Origin: Taxillus chinensis | Taxonomy: Eukaryota > Streptophyta > Magnoliopsida > Santalales > Loranthaceae | Reading direction: 5' to 3' | Assembly: GCA_023512835.1 (NCBI GenBank) | Contig: CM042090.1 | Location: 11,315,343-11,379,342 of the forward strand | DNA: 64,000 bases | Shown: positions 26,730 to 40,400 of the stretch, piece after piece | Numbering within the stretch: the first letter of the stretch is position 1 | How the letters are laid out: every line of letters begins with the position of its first letter | Translations under genes and position numbers: made by a program | Notes under the pieces: generated by a model | What the model saw: the letters and a program-made list of their open reading frames with translations, nothing else | Databases searched by the model: none | Told to the model about the DNA's origin: nothing

Positions 26730-27867
26730 CAAGATTATTTTTCCTACAAAATACGAGAAGTCCTCATGTAACCTAGGTTAAACTTATCATATGAATATTC
26801 ATGTTTACTTTGAGATTTTTCCTATTAAAAACTATATAGGCTTTGGAATGGAAAGTGTAGCTTACAAACTTTATAATATGTATTTATTTTCTAGTTGACT
26901 TTCAAGATCCTATTTTGTGTGTACTAGGAGGATTTTATTACTTCAGCCTATAAATACTTAGGTAGGGGTGTATATGCTAAAGTGTTATTTTTATTTATAT
27001 CAAATTTTTATTTTTTTCTCTTAACTATGCCATTTTGTTATGGTATTCTTAATACTAAAAAGTTTGTTTGTTTATGTCTTATGCAAAAAATTCTTAAGTT
27101 ATAGACACACAAACTTAGTTCTATGGCCAAACCGTATAATAATTATTTTTATAGATTTTTCTTATTGCATAATTTTAAAAAACATAAATTTGAGGCTATT
27201 TTATTGTGTAGGGATAAAAATACTACCCAAGTGAACCTTTTAAACTCACATACAACCACTAGGGTATATTGTTTATCTCATAGGCTCAAGGTAAAAGTTG
27301 GTCCAAATAAATTCATATATAATAGCTATAATGGTTTTAAAATATTAGTGAAAACTTTTGGCTTAAAATAAATTTTGTTTTGTTTTCTAAATTGGCGGCC
27401 AAAACATGGATGATGTTTTTCAACAATTTTTAAATTGGCTTAACTTATCTTCTTCGTTCTCAAACTATTATAATAATTTATTTACAAATTTTGTTGAATA
27501 TCCATTAACCTAAAAATACGTATGACCCCATGTGCACACAAAAACGGCCACATGCATTTACAACTGTTTAAAACCATTTATCTTTAAATTTGGATTTGTT
27601 TGACAAATTAAAAGATAATTTAAAATTAATTTTTATAAAATTATGTTTTATCTTTCAAATTAAGTTTAAAAAGTTAATTTTTAGTTTATGTATGTGCTTA
27701 ATTTTCGTGGTTAAAATCATAATTTATTTAATTTAAATTTAATAAAAATCATGATTTAATAAGATACAACTACTTGCAAAATAAAATTTTAAACCTAAAA
27801 ATTAATTCTTTTTATATATACGATTTTGATAAATAAAAAAGCAAAGTAGTAAGTGCATAAGAGTAAT

Positions 27868-28190
27868 AACATCAGCTCTTCTATAATGATTTTTTTAATT
27901 TAGAGATAGTTTCAAAGTTTTGATTAAAAAAACTAAAGTTTAAAAATAGAGATTGGAATTTTTTTTACTATTTATCCTTCAAATAAAATTTTAATATATT
28001 CATTGATATATGTGCTATTTTGATTGATTGTAGTAAATGAAAAGATAAAAAATAATAATAAATAAAAATAAAAATATAATTTAAAAGAATTGAGATAAAT
28101 ATAGAGAATGAGATGTGTATGGATAAACAAAATATATTAAATAGTGTACTATTTATCCTATAAAATTGAGATGAAAAATATGGAACTGGT
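27868..28190. mobile_element. AT-rich MITE-like repeat, family B copy
   Basis: It shares a core with 29200-29580 and about 11630-11860: a run like ATTGATATATGTGC-TTTGATTG-T-TAGTAAATG, later AATAGTGTACTATTTATCC. An inverted, more distant copy is at about 51890-52250. Boundaries are approximate. Confidence 0.4.
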
Positions 28191-29199
28191 CCAGGAAAGA
28201 GCTGGAGTAGACTGACCCATGGTCTCCTCTATTTTTTTTTAAAGAAATAAAATTTAATTATATGATTTTTGTTTTTTATCTTTCAATTAAATAAAAATAA
28301 ATTGATACTAGTAATATGACTGACACAATAATATTAAGTTGTTCATGTAACTTGTTTTTTGCAATACATTTGATGATCTGTTCCGGTCTATATGGACTTA
28401 GATCTCCTATGCGAATGAGAGTTTCTCAAATTTCAAGCTCAAAATTGAAACTTTTTCTCATAAATATATTAAAATTTCAGTATTTCCTATTATTACAAAG
28501 CTGATGTTTGTCCCTTTTTTTCCTTAAATGTTTTTTGTTTTAGACTGATTTTTTTCTATACGATATAGCCTCTAATTAGATTGTTTTTTTTCTTCAAAAA
28601 TTTTAATGAAATTTTACTTAGATACATTTTCTCAAGCATTTACCAATTTTATTTTAAGGATTGAGAGGACTAGAAAGTTAACTGTTTTTTATTCGATTGG
28701 ACTCTCTTTATAACGTATGCTCTTTTTTTATACTTCTTTCATAATTTAAATGAGTCTTCAATGCTCATACACATGTGTCCTTCATAATTGGAGCTTAGAT
28801 AATGTTTTAAAAATAAATTAGTCAAACTCTTTAGCAAGGTAGATAGCTAAATAGGGTTAATTATGACTATTCTTGTTTGAAAATTGAATTATGTTATTTC
28901 ATGTTTTGAATTTCAAGAAAACAATTACTTGTTTAAAAAAGTACTCCTTCAAATCAAGATTTGTACCAATTTGAAAATATAATTTTATATTTTATAATAT
29001 GTCATTCAAAATAGTAAACTCCAACATTAGTCCAAAAAAAATCACAAATAAAAATTAACTTTTTATAGCTAATAAACTAAAACGGTGAATAACACTATAT
29101 TTTTTTATAACTTTCTATATATCACAACTATTAATGTTGTATTTCGGCCGCCTTTAAACAAAATTCATAGATCCGTTTCCGCCCGTGTGTATTCTTTAA

Positions 29200-29580
29200 A
29201 AGTATCCACATTAGATTCTTTATAATGAAGTTTTTCTCCATACAGTGATGAGTATTATAGTTTCAGTAAAAACAAATCAATAACAGGTTCTTCAAAATAG
29301 AGTTTAGAGATAAAAATTATAAAATAAATATTTATATTTGGAGGATTATTATTTATCTCTAAATACATTTCATATATTTTTAAATACATCTATTGATATA
29401 CATATAATTTAAATTGGTTATAGTAAATGAAAAAGATGAAAAATAATTTTAAAAAGGGATTTTAAAAATAATAAATAAGATGTATAAAGATAAATAAAAT
29501 ATATACAATAATATACTATTTATCTAAAAAAAATATATAAATATAATATCTTAATACCAATAGAGCAACTTCAACACTAC
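29200..29580. mobile_element. AT-rich MITE-like repeat, family B copy
   Basis: Homologous to 27868-28190 in the same orientation, sharing the ATTGATATACATATAAT-TTAAATTGGTTATAGTAAATG region and AATATACTATTTATC. It ends near ACCAATAGAGCAACTTCAAC. No coding capacity. Confidence 0.4.
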
Positions 29581-30440
29581 TCTTCAAATTATCTTTAATA
29601 AATATTTATTAACTTGCATTCAATCAAAATTAACTTCATTTTTATTAAAATAATATTATTTTCAATTCTCCTTCTCACAGTCCTCACAAACCCCGTACCC
29701 TCACCCCGCACCTACCCAACCGTAGGTCTCCAAATATAAACTAAAATAAAATACAGCACCCGTTTGAGTTAATTGGATAACCAAATTGTATGGTGTCCTC
29801 TCTGAATAGAGGAACACTTTGAAGTGTGATTCCTTAGAGCCCAACTTAGTTGGGGCCGTGAAAATTTATGTGGGACATGGATGTTGTCAATGACAAGGAG
29901 GGAGGGATTTCATTGCGGTGGACCGGAGGGTGGCGGTAGCAGCAAGAGGAGGAGAGAGGACAGAGACAATGGAGACAGGTAGACCAGAGAAGATGCAGGG
30001 AGGGAGGGAGGAGGAAGAAAGAAGGAGAGAGAAAGAAAATAAGAAATAATATAATATAATATAAATATAAATAATAATATTTTATTTTTTAAAAAAATTA
30101 TTTTAGTAATTTATAAATATAGAAAGTGAAATCGTTTGAATTTATTTTTCACATTTGATTTTTTATTTATGCATAATAAAAATTATATACGAATTTATTC
30201 TAGAGCGTCATGTACTGATATACATACGCAACTTTCTACAAAAGCCAAGTTTTATACGCAAAGCAAACATTTTGGGGATTAATTAAATAATTTGCTTTAT
30301 ATTAAAAACGTTTGAGCCATCCCAAATCCCAATAAAAGGCCGCCCCGCATTTGGATTCGAAAGCAATCAAATCATTTGCTCCATCGATTGGACTCGCCGT
30401 CGGGGTTTCTCCACGCCAAACCTCACTTCTTCTCAGCTTT

Positions 30441-30443
<3 letters not shown>

Positions 30444-30480
<37 letters not shown>
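30444..30480 (+). repeat. (AG)n tract abutting the aminopeptidase start codon
   Basis: Eighteen AG units whose last A is the first base of the ATG at 30480-30482. It is the 5' UTR of the aminopeptidase gene. The frame is open upstream through the tract (Arg-Glu repeat), but no in-frame ATG was found there, so translation should start after it. Confidence 0.9.
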
Positions 30481-30484
<4 letters not shown>

Positions 30485-33400
30485 AGACACGCTCGCCGCT
30501 CTGAGGTCCCTGATGGCCTCCCATTCGCCTCCTCTCGACGCCTTGGTCGTACCTTCCGAAGATTATCACCAGGTACTATCTCCCTCCATCTCAATCTCGA
30601 TCGCGATCTCGATTTCAATGCCTGTTTTCGATATATAAGATCATAGTGAACGTTGTTCCTTTCCATTCGGTGGTTCGTTTCTGTGAATTTTTGTGCTTCC
30701 GTGATCTCTCTCTCCCTTTTTGGAAGTTTGAAACTAATGTGATCCGTGGTCGCAGAGCGAGTATGTATCGGTGCGTGATATGAGGCGCGCTTTTGTTTCT
30801 GGTTTCACTGGGAGTGCTGGTAAGTTGAACACTACTTTGGATTTCATAATTAATTTGATGATATTGGAACATTTGGAGGTATAGAGCATTGATGTTTCTC
30901 TATTATTATTAGTATTATTATTATTAGAGTTAAATTTATTACGTAAAATTTTGTACCACATTCTATGCGTGTGGGATTTTTATTTCTTTCATGCTGGTGG
31001 TGTCCATATAATTTTTAATCATAGGCGGAAAATATGAGGCTGCTAGCTATTTTTTTTTAAAAATAATTTATACACATTTTTGGGTTTGTATAAGAATGAA
31101 GTTAGATACTTTATTTTTATTATTATTTTTAAATCATAAAATTAGATACTTTATCATGAAGTCCCCTATTACAAATATGTAACTTTTATTCCACTAATAT
31201 TAGAGTTGCAGCCTATCTAAAATTGGTTATTCAAAATAACAAAAGGCATTACTTTTTTTAACCACCAACATTTTAAAAACCCATTTTCAACCTCTCTTTT
31301 AACCATATACCAATTAAAATATTGTTTTTTAATCGTGTATTTATTCTTTTATTTCAACTTCGGAAAAAAAAGATTGCGGGAAGAAAAAGAAATAAAAAAA
31401 TAATTGTAATGAGAGAAAATATAATATTTTAATAAATAAAGAGCGAATAGTATTGACTTAAATTTAGGTAGCTACCGCATATTTTATTAAATGTTTTATT
31501 AAAATAGAAGGTTGAAATGTAGTTTTAAAGATTTTATGTTAAATTGACTTTTCAAACTAGCCAAAAAATATTGAGTTTGCAATGGATGCTTTTATAGGCC
31601 GATGACCTCATAGTAGGAGGTCAGAGTTGAATTTCGGCTGTAGCAGGGTAGGAGTGGGGAATAATAAAATAAATAAATAATATTATGGGCAGGGACATTA
31701 CTCCCAATAACACAATACTTTCAACCCTCTCCCCCCAAATGGAACATGGAAATGTTTCCAAAAAAGGCTATTTACTTTCTGAAAAAAAGAAAGCTGCACT
31801 TGTGTGAGTTTTTGATTCAAAGGAATAAACACGTGGAGTAACAAAAATACACACGAAACGTCTTTTACAATATTACATGGTTCGATTGGATCAAATCAAA
31901 TACTAAGACCTAATAACAAATCATTTTGATTAGTTAATAGTATGTGCTGAGAATTATGTGAAAGGTCTCATTAATCACGTTGAGTAAATCTTGTTATGGT
32001 CATTTTAAATTCTTGAATTATAAGGGCAACTTATGTCATCACAAACAAAGACTAAAGCAGGTGTTGAATTCAAAAACATGTTAATGAGTACAAATTGACT
32101 TATTGAACTCTTTTTTTATAAGAGAATTTATTTATTTACGAGAATCAAAATGCACACAAAAAGTGTACGAGATGCTAGAATACAAAAACGAAAATAACAA
32201 TCCAATCAAAAAGAGTAGCCACCCATAACATCCAAAATGGAAGAAAAACGCATCCCGCCCGAAGCATACAACCAATCACTCAAAGAACGAAAAAAAGTAC
32301 AAAAGAGCTCAGCAGCAGGCTGCTCTTTATCCTCAAAAACTCGCGCGTTCCGCTCCCACCAAATACTCTAAAGAATGCAATGAGGGACGGCCCGCTACAC
32401 CGCCGAATGTCGTCTCACACCGCTCAGCCACCCGTCAAACAACGCGCGAAGAGACGAAGGTATCACCCACGAGATGCTGAAAAGACTCAGAACCATATTC
32501 CACAAACTCCTGGCATAAGGGCAATGAAGGAAAAAATGATCCACATGTTCCGGTGAAGATTTGCACATGTAACACCGACTAACTAGAACAAAGCCCCGGC
32601 GTCGCAAATGATCCACAGGCAAAATTTTCCCCAAGACGGTAGTACAAGCAAAGAAGGCCACCCGAGAGGCCACCCGCGCCTTCCAAACGCTTCGCCAAGG
32701 AAGCGTTTGGAAGGCGAAAGCACATAGTAAAAGCTCCAGACCAGGAACTCACGCTCCTGAGAGGGGCGCCAGCACATCCTATCCGCGGCAAGACGCGCCG
32801 AAGGAATCGAGTACAAGGTATCAAAGAAAGATGAAAAAACCTCCAACTCCCAATCCTGTGCAGCATGCAAAAACAACACCTCTCACTGCATGTGAGTACT
32901 CCGACGACAATGAACATCCACCACAAAAGCCTCAGGAGAGCGTGCAAGACGAAACAACTTGGGATACACTAGCTTAAGTGGGGACTCTCCACACCACACA
33001 TCATGCCAAAAACGGATCGTAGTCCCAGCCCCCAACTTGAACACCACAAATCGAGAGAAGGACTTCCACCCCTGATGAATTTCCACAACCCCATTCCATG
33101 GGAACCACGAGGCATCAAAGAGATCCATCCCCCACTCACGACCTCATGTTTGGAGGCAATAACCTCCCGCTACAACGCCTCCCGCTCTGCTCCAAAACGC
33201 CAAAGCCATTTCCCCAGGAGAGCAGTGTTAAAACTACTCAAATTCCGAAGAGCCAAACCACCAGAAGAAAGAGGTTGACACACCTCCTCCCACCTAACCA
33301 AAGGGATCCGAGACACGTCAGCCGCGGAGCCCCACAGGAAATGCCTCTGGATGCGCACCATGCGCGAAGCCACAGTCGTGAGAAGAGGAAACAGGGAAAG

Positions 33401-36400
33401 GAAGTAGATCGGCAAGCTGCAAAGGGTGCTCCGAATCAAAGTAAGTCGACCCCCCTTGGAGAGATAAAGGCGCTTTCAAGCGCCCAAACGCAGCTCCATC
33501 CGCTCTAGAATCGGCTCCCAAATAGCAGATATCCGAAAGGACGCCCCCAAGGGAAGCCCCATATCGCGAAGCCACGGAAGCGGACAGACTTATTGAACTC
33601 TTGATTAACATGGCAAAAAAGAAAATTTAAATGCATCGTATCGTTCATTCCCCTTATAAAATACATAATAAAGATTTATTGAAAAAAAACAATCAACAAT
33701 ACTAGATTGCCTTCATCCATATTTGTTTTCATCTTCATGTATAAAAGGGTTTGCAATCATGGTGGTGGCCAAAATAATAGTAATCACAATGTGGCTTCCA
33801 TGCTAACTTTATTTAAAAGCAGCTTCACAACAAGTGATTCATCTAAAACTATCATTTTAACTCCAGTTCAATTGCTTTCAATTGAGAATCTCAATTTGAG
33901 AGAATAACTCAAAAAGTAAGATGCAGAACACGCTGGGATATCACCTGATCTGGCCAATTTTCTTTACATACATGTGTGCGCACATCCATAAACAAATACC
34001 ATATATGCAAACAACATAATGGAGTGATCAACTTAAAGCTGAATAAAATAGAAAAAGCTTTGAACTACTGTCCACAATGGCAAGTTGTTGTTGGTTGCTT
34101 AATCATAAGACCTTTTATGAAAAACCTAGATTTGAAACCTAGGTTTTGTTACCATGTAGAAGAATGAAATTAGATACTTTGCTATGAAATCAATACTACA
34201 AATATATAGGCTTAGGTTAAGCCTTACTGCACCAACAAATGTTACAGATGTTAGGCTCAATAATTCAATACTCCCAACAGGGGTTATAGAAAACAATTTC
34301 CAATAAAAAAGCTAAAAATAAAAAGATAGATAGATAAATAAATGATTTAGCTTATATTCATCATTAGTGATTTCCTTTGAATTAAGAAGATCACATTTTC
34401 AGTTGTTACATTATATATTCTGACATCTCTAGGACTTATATTTATTGCTAATCAAATGCCTAATGCAGTAAGACCAATTGGAATTCGGTTATCCTTTAAC
34501 CTAATAAATTACAAAATCAGGATGTCTTTATATCATTGTGTCCTTTTTAATGCTACCATATTGTCTTTATGACATTTTTGTCAATAGGCTATGTTGGTGC
34601 TCCAATTGGGTGCGTGGTTTTCAGGTTAGGAGTCTTTACTCTCTTTTGACGGCTGCTTGACTTAGGATATTCCTGTGGCATAATATGTGAAAGGCGCGAA
34701 TTCCATCTTGAGTAGCCTTTTTTGTTTGGACTGCGGTACTCATAATCATTACTGCTGATAACATGCGTCGCCGGAGTTTCGTTCTTGTTAGTTGTTGTTT
34801 CATGTGCAAGGCTTTAACGGAGTTTGTGGATAATTTATTTCTTCACTGTCCGTATGTTAGAGAGCTTTGGGACATGATTATGGGCTTGTTCAGCCTTCTT
34901 TCGTTGATGTCGTCATCCTTTCGTGTGTTGTTTGAGTGTTGGCTCAAGGGCATGAGACGGTGTTCGGTGGTGTGGAGGACTGTCTCTCATTGCCTTCTTT
35001 TGTGTATTTGGCGCGAGCAGAATGTTCGTGCTTTTGACAATAGGATGCGGTCTACTTCAGTGATCTTTCTTATCTTTTTTGGGGGTTTGAGTAAATGATT
35101 ATTTGCTTCGAGTGGGTTAACTTTTTCTTTTATTTCTGATGTTATTCATTGTTGTTCATTTTGAGCCTATTGTTATTTTTCATTTTTCGAGCATTTCTTA
35201 TGTGCGATTTTTATATTTTAATAAAATTTCTTACTTGTAAAAAAAAGGTTCGTGATGTATTGAGAAAGGAGAGGGTGGATGTGCTCCATGTTTTATGTGG
35301 CTGGACCCAAATAGTTTGGCAAGCTGGCAGCTGTGATGAGGGTGGTGACAATCATTTGTTGATAAGAAGAGGTTTTCTTGAGCCGAAGTTTCTTATTTTG
35401 AAGTACTTTAAACCCCTGTTATGCTAGCCTATTTATGCATGACCAGTCGGTGCCAACAAAAACTTCACATGAAGGAAAATATAGGCTTTTTTGTGTAAGC
35501 CTAATCAGTGTAAATACTTGTTCTTTTATGTATGTATATTGTGCTCCAGTGATGTGTCTGTAACATCTAATGTTGAGAAAGCTATAATTTTGGTTGTTGG
35601 ACATTTGTTGATCCCCACAGCGTGGGAGCTTTGGCACTGAGAACACCTTTTTTTGGACATTTGTTGATGAGATTTTCCCTCCTTTTTAAAAGCTTATTTA
35701 TAAATTATAATAAAAACAAGCTTTACTGTTAAAATGGACCTTGATTTTGAGAAAAGCTTGGTTCGTTTGTTTTGTTTGAGTTTACTCTATCACACGAGCT
35801 CCGAACTCTTGCTTGGATTCTTAATACGCATTGTACAAGATGGCTATGAGTATTGTATATTATAATGGGATTAAATATGCCTTTTGAACTTCATTCAGGC
35901 TTGGCACTTATAACAGCAACCGAGGCACGGCTATGGACTGACGGACGCTACTTCTTGCAGGCAGAACAGCAGCTTAGTGACCAGTGGAAGCTCATGCGTT
36001 TTGGAGAGGATCCTGTTGTACAGACATGGATGGCAGATGTGAGTTATTATTTTTTTAGAGGCCCTTCAAATATACCTAAGGGCTTCTTAGTGTTGTGCTG
36101 CATTGATATATATGTCACACCATATCTCTGTTTGTACTTTAAGGATAAAGAGATGGGAAGTTTTACACACCACTAACAAGAAGTTAAAGTGTTTGTATGA
36201 AATATTGACATGTTTGAGTTGTTAAAGGGTTCACCCAATGGTCCAGAGCTTTGCTTGCTACCTCATTGTTCACTTTTTTTTTTTTTGTGTTTACTCGACG
36301 GACTAGGCTCTGGCTGGTCTTAGAGTCACTGAGCGGGTTCTTACCGGATAAATGTCCTGTTTGCTTACTTGTGGTTCTATGATTATTGGAATTATTATGC

Positions 36401-37436
36401 TGTTACTTTTATGTTGTCACATTATGTCTTATTTGACTAACTTATGACGGTTCTTGTAATGATTGTCAGTGTTGTTGCTGTTAGTACTTAGTACTGTTGG
36501 TGTTCTAACTTGCTTACAATTTCATGTTTAAAACTTTTCTATTAGAATTTGCCAAAAGATGCTGCTATTGGTGTTGATCCTTGGTGCATATCTGTTGCAA
36601 CTTCACAAAGATGGGAGCGTGCTTTTGCCAATAAGCAACAAAAGCTAATTCAAACATCCACAAATCTGGTAGATGAAGTCTGGAAAGATCGGCCGCCAGC
36701 TGAGATCAATCCTGTTACAGTGCAACCACTAGAATTTTCTGGCCGTTCAGTTGCAGACAAGTTGAAAGACTTGAGAGATAGTCTCATACAAGAGAAAGCT
36801 CGTGGTATAATTATCGCAGCACTTGATGAGGTTGCTTTATTTGCTCCTTTGCCTCTAGTACTGCATTTTTGTTCTTTATGTGGATGAGGACTTAATACTT
36901 TCATTTATGATCAGTATTTTAGATCATATTATTGACATTCTCACGTGGTATTAAGTATTAAAGATTCATTGTTGCAAGACAGGTTGCGTGGTTGTACAAT
37001 ATTCGTGGAGCTGATGTGCCCTACAGTCCAGTTGTACATGCATTTGCTATAGTTACATCTGACTCAGCCTTCTTTTATGCAGACACAAAAAAGTTGTCTT
37101 CTAAGGTTAGTTTCCATTACTATTTCTCTCATTCTATAGTGAGGAACTGTGCGTAAAATATTCTTAAACTGCTTATTTTTAATGTTATTATAGTTGTACA
37201 AACAGCTTCTTCATCTCCTGTTTTGTTCATCTTGATAATTTGGGAAATGGTGGGCATTTGGAATTTTATTTTGTTATTTGTGTTTGGTAAATTAAAATAG
37301 GAGCATATGTAGGTCTAACACTAGTTGTACAATTAAAATGTGAAACCTTGCAAAACTACTGCAGTCGTTAAAATATCATCTGAATATAATCCACCAGGCA
37401 CAAAAGCCCCTAGATTACCCTGTTGACTTTACTTTA

Positions 37437-37486
<50 letters not shown>

Positions 37487-40400
37487 GAGTTCAATTCTGA
37501 ATTTCCTGAAAAATTATTGAACGGACTTCATTATCCATTTCTGTCTGTTGTAATGTTTGTCCAAATGAAGAGGTAGAGCATGCTATAACATTTGTAGATT
37601 ATCTTTAAGCATATACACATTAATGGTGTGAGTTTAGGTCTTCTACTTTATTTTTTACTAGTTGAGGACCAAAATGTGCCATACAATTAATAGATGTTTT
37701 TAATTACATCCATTAATGTGCAGCTTAACTCTTATATGGAGGAGAATGGAATAAAGGTAAAAGACTATGGTGCTGTGAGCTCTGATGCCATCTTGCTGGC
37801 ATCTGGTGAGCTCAATGCTGATGGCGGGTTGGGTAAAACCAGAAATTGTACAAGTGAGGCAGCAGAATATAATTATGACCTCATTTGGATTTCCCCGGGC
37901 TCTTGCTCCTATGCACTGTATTCAAAACTGAATGCTGATAAGGTTCTCTTACAACCGTCACCTTTGGCCCTTGCAAAAGCTTTGAAGGTATTATTTACAA
38001 CTTTGTATGCGTAAAACTGCCACTTAATTGATTGAAATGGTAGGAGTTATGTCAAAAGGGGAGTTGCATTGGTGGCAATCTCATGTGGCAACTTGCAATC
38101 AGGAGCGTTGTAGAAGTTATATTGGGGGTAAAAGGCATCCTTAAACCTCGGGATACTCCTTTTTTGGGCATATCAAGTCATGTTGTAACACCAAAATCTT
38201 GACAATGACATATCTGTTTTTTTTATTTGAATTTTTATTTATTTGGCTGAAATTTCATTATTGATTATATAATTTGCATCTTTATAAAAGCTAAACTTTG
38301 AATTTTATAACTTTTTCTCACTTAGACGTTGTTAGTTTTATCGAAGCTAAACTATGAAAAACAATTTCATGAAAATTATTTTTCAAAAAAAAAATAAATA
38401 AATTTCTTTTCTGTAGTTTGGTTATATTATAAGTGGCTTTCAGATGTGAGGTACGGAAGTTATTTTTCTTTTTCCTAAAAATACAATAACATTTTCTGTT
38501 GATTAGAAATTCATTTTTTATGGACTATTTTCCTTGGTACGAAAAGTTGAAAAATAAATAATTCATTTTCTGGGGATGTATTTTCGGTGAAATAAGGCCT
38601 TATTAGAAATGCAAATTTTTTAGGTATTATTAGATTATTAGGACCAAAAAAACATAATTCAAGTGCATTTTGTTTGATTTGATTTTGTGACCTTTATCTT
38701 ATGTTTATTGGAATTTCTGTTCTACCATGATGCAGTGCATGAACATTCGTGAAAATTTCATATTTCTTGGATGAAATGGGATCCCTAGGCTTAATCTGCT
38801 CAGATCCTAACAATGACACAAATTCTCACATTTTTCAGTGCTTTATGTTTTCTTATGTTGTTTATATTAGGAAGGTAGCATTTTCTATTATTTAGTATTT
38901 TATTATAATATATTATAGTAGAAAACTGATATTTATTATAATTTAGGGTTTAGAAATAGTGTGTACTTGTTTTTCAAGTTATGATACCGTGAAGAAGACT
39001 ATGTAATAGGGTTTATTAGATTTGAGCTCATGAATAAAGTTTGAGATTTGAAGTAAAGTTGTACCCTACTTTCTAGGTTTCTCCCTCTTCCTCCTTCAAT
39101 TCTTCCTCTTTTCTTGGATTGTTATTTTTGTTCCATCTTCTGTATCTGATTATCCTATTCTCTCCTAGTCCTACATTACTCTTTAATATTTAGTCCAGCA
39201 TTCTTATAGCTTGTTATTGACTAACCTTTTTAATTAATTAAATTGCTAGAACCCTGCTGAGTTGGATGGTCTAAAAAAGGCTCACATTCGGGATGGGGCG
39301 GCTGTTGTGCAATATCTTGCCTGGCTGGATAAGGAGGTTGCCATGAGTCGAGTTCTCTACATTGTTTCCTTTGCTGATTTTCAAATGTGCTTTTTAAGTC
39401 CCAGCGGTTGAAAACCACGGGCATTTACTGAACTGAAGAATCATCTCTGGGCCTACTTTACTGCCACCTAAAAAAAATAGATTTTGTCTCAAATTTTGGA
39501 CGTCTCATTGACAGTGAAAGTTTACTGTGTATTTCAATTCAATTCTCCTAATCAACTTGCTATAAATATATTTATCACTAGATTTCAATGATTTGTCTTT
39601 CCATGATTCCTACAATGCAAGCATTAAATTTTTTTTAAAGCCATAAACCTAAGGATTTTTCCTCTCCATTGTAGGTGAAAGATATATATGGAGCTTCTGG
39701 TTACTTCTTGGAGGCACAAAGTACTAACAAGAAAAAAAACTTGTAAGTTTTACTATGAAATCACTCATATTTAAGTTACATGTCAGTTTTGAGCTGGTAA
39801 TGTGCCAAATGGATATATGCTCATATAAGCAAATTAAGTGTAAGGCATTATACCAATTAGTATATCCCATGGTGTTTTCACACGCAATGATGAATGCGAC
39901 AATTTTTTTTTATGGTTTAACCATAATTTGCACATGTGATTTTTTCCGTTTGATCTATTGTAAGTTTACTACGGAAATGAATTGATAATTTGATTCTTTG
40001 AACTTTTACTTATATTAATGAAAAATATTATGGTGTAAATTTATATCCATTGGTTTGAAGATTATCGTGGTCGTTGACTCAATGAGGCTTCTAGGTTGAA
40101 ACTTGAGACAATTGATTGAGCTAGTATTTTAATTTCATAATAACAATAAACCTAGTTATAAAGTTTATTAAATTTTTTATATTAATTTAAAATTGTGTTT
40201 TTCTTAATATATTCATTGGGTCTCATGAATTGACTTGAATGAGCTTAATGAATTAAACGTAGAAATTACTCAATGCAGAATGCTAGGTGATATGCTGTCG
40301 TCTACTTATAATTAATTTATTTAATCCTAAATTATTATATTGTAGCAAAAATAAGGGTCACTTTAATCAAGCACCAGTTTAAAGTTAACAATTATTAGTT

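Noticed and set aside
30351..30479. In-frame N-terminal extension of the aminopeptidase through the GA tract
   Set aside because: No in-frame ATG exists there (the frame opens at a TTG), and [12 protein letters not shown] matches the normal APP1 start.
33003..33508. Plus-strand frames of 90-136 codons in aminopeptidase intron 2
   Set aside because: They are antisense to the L1 coding sequence.
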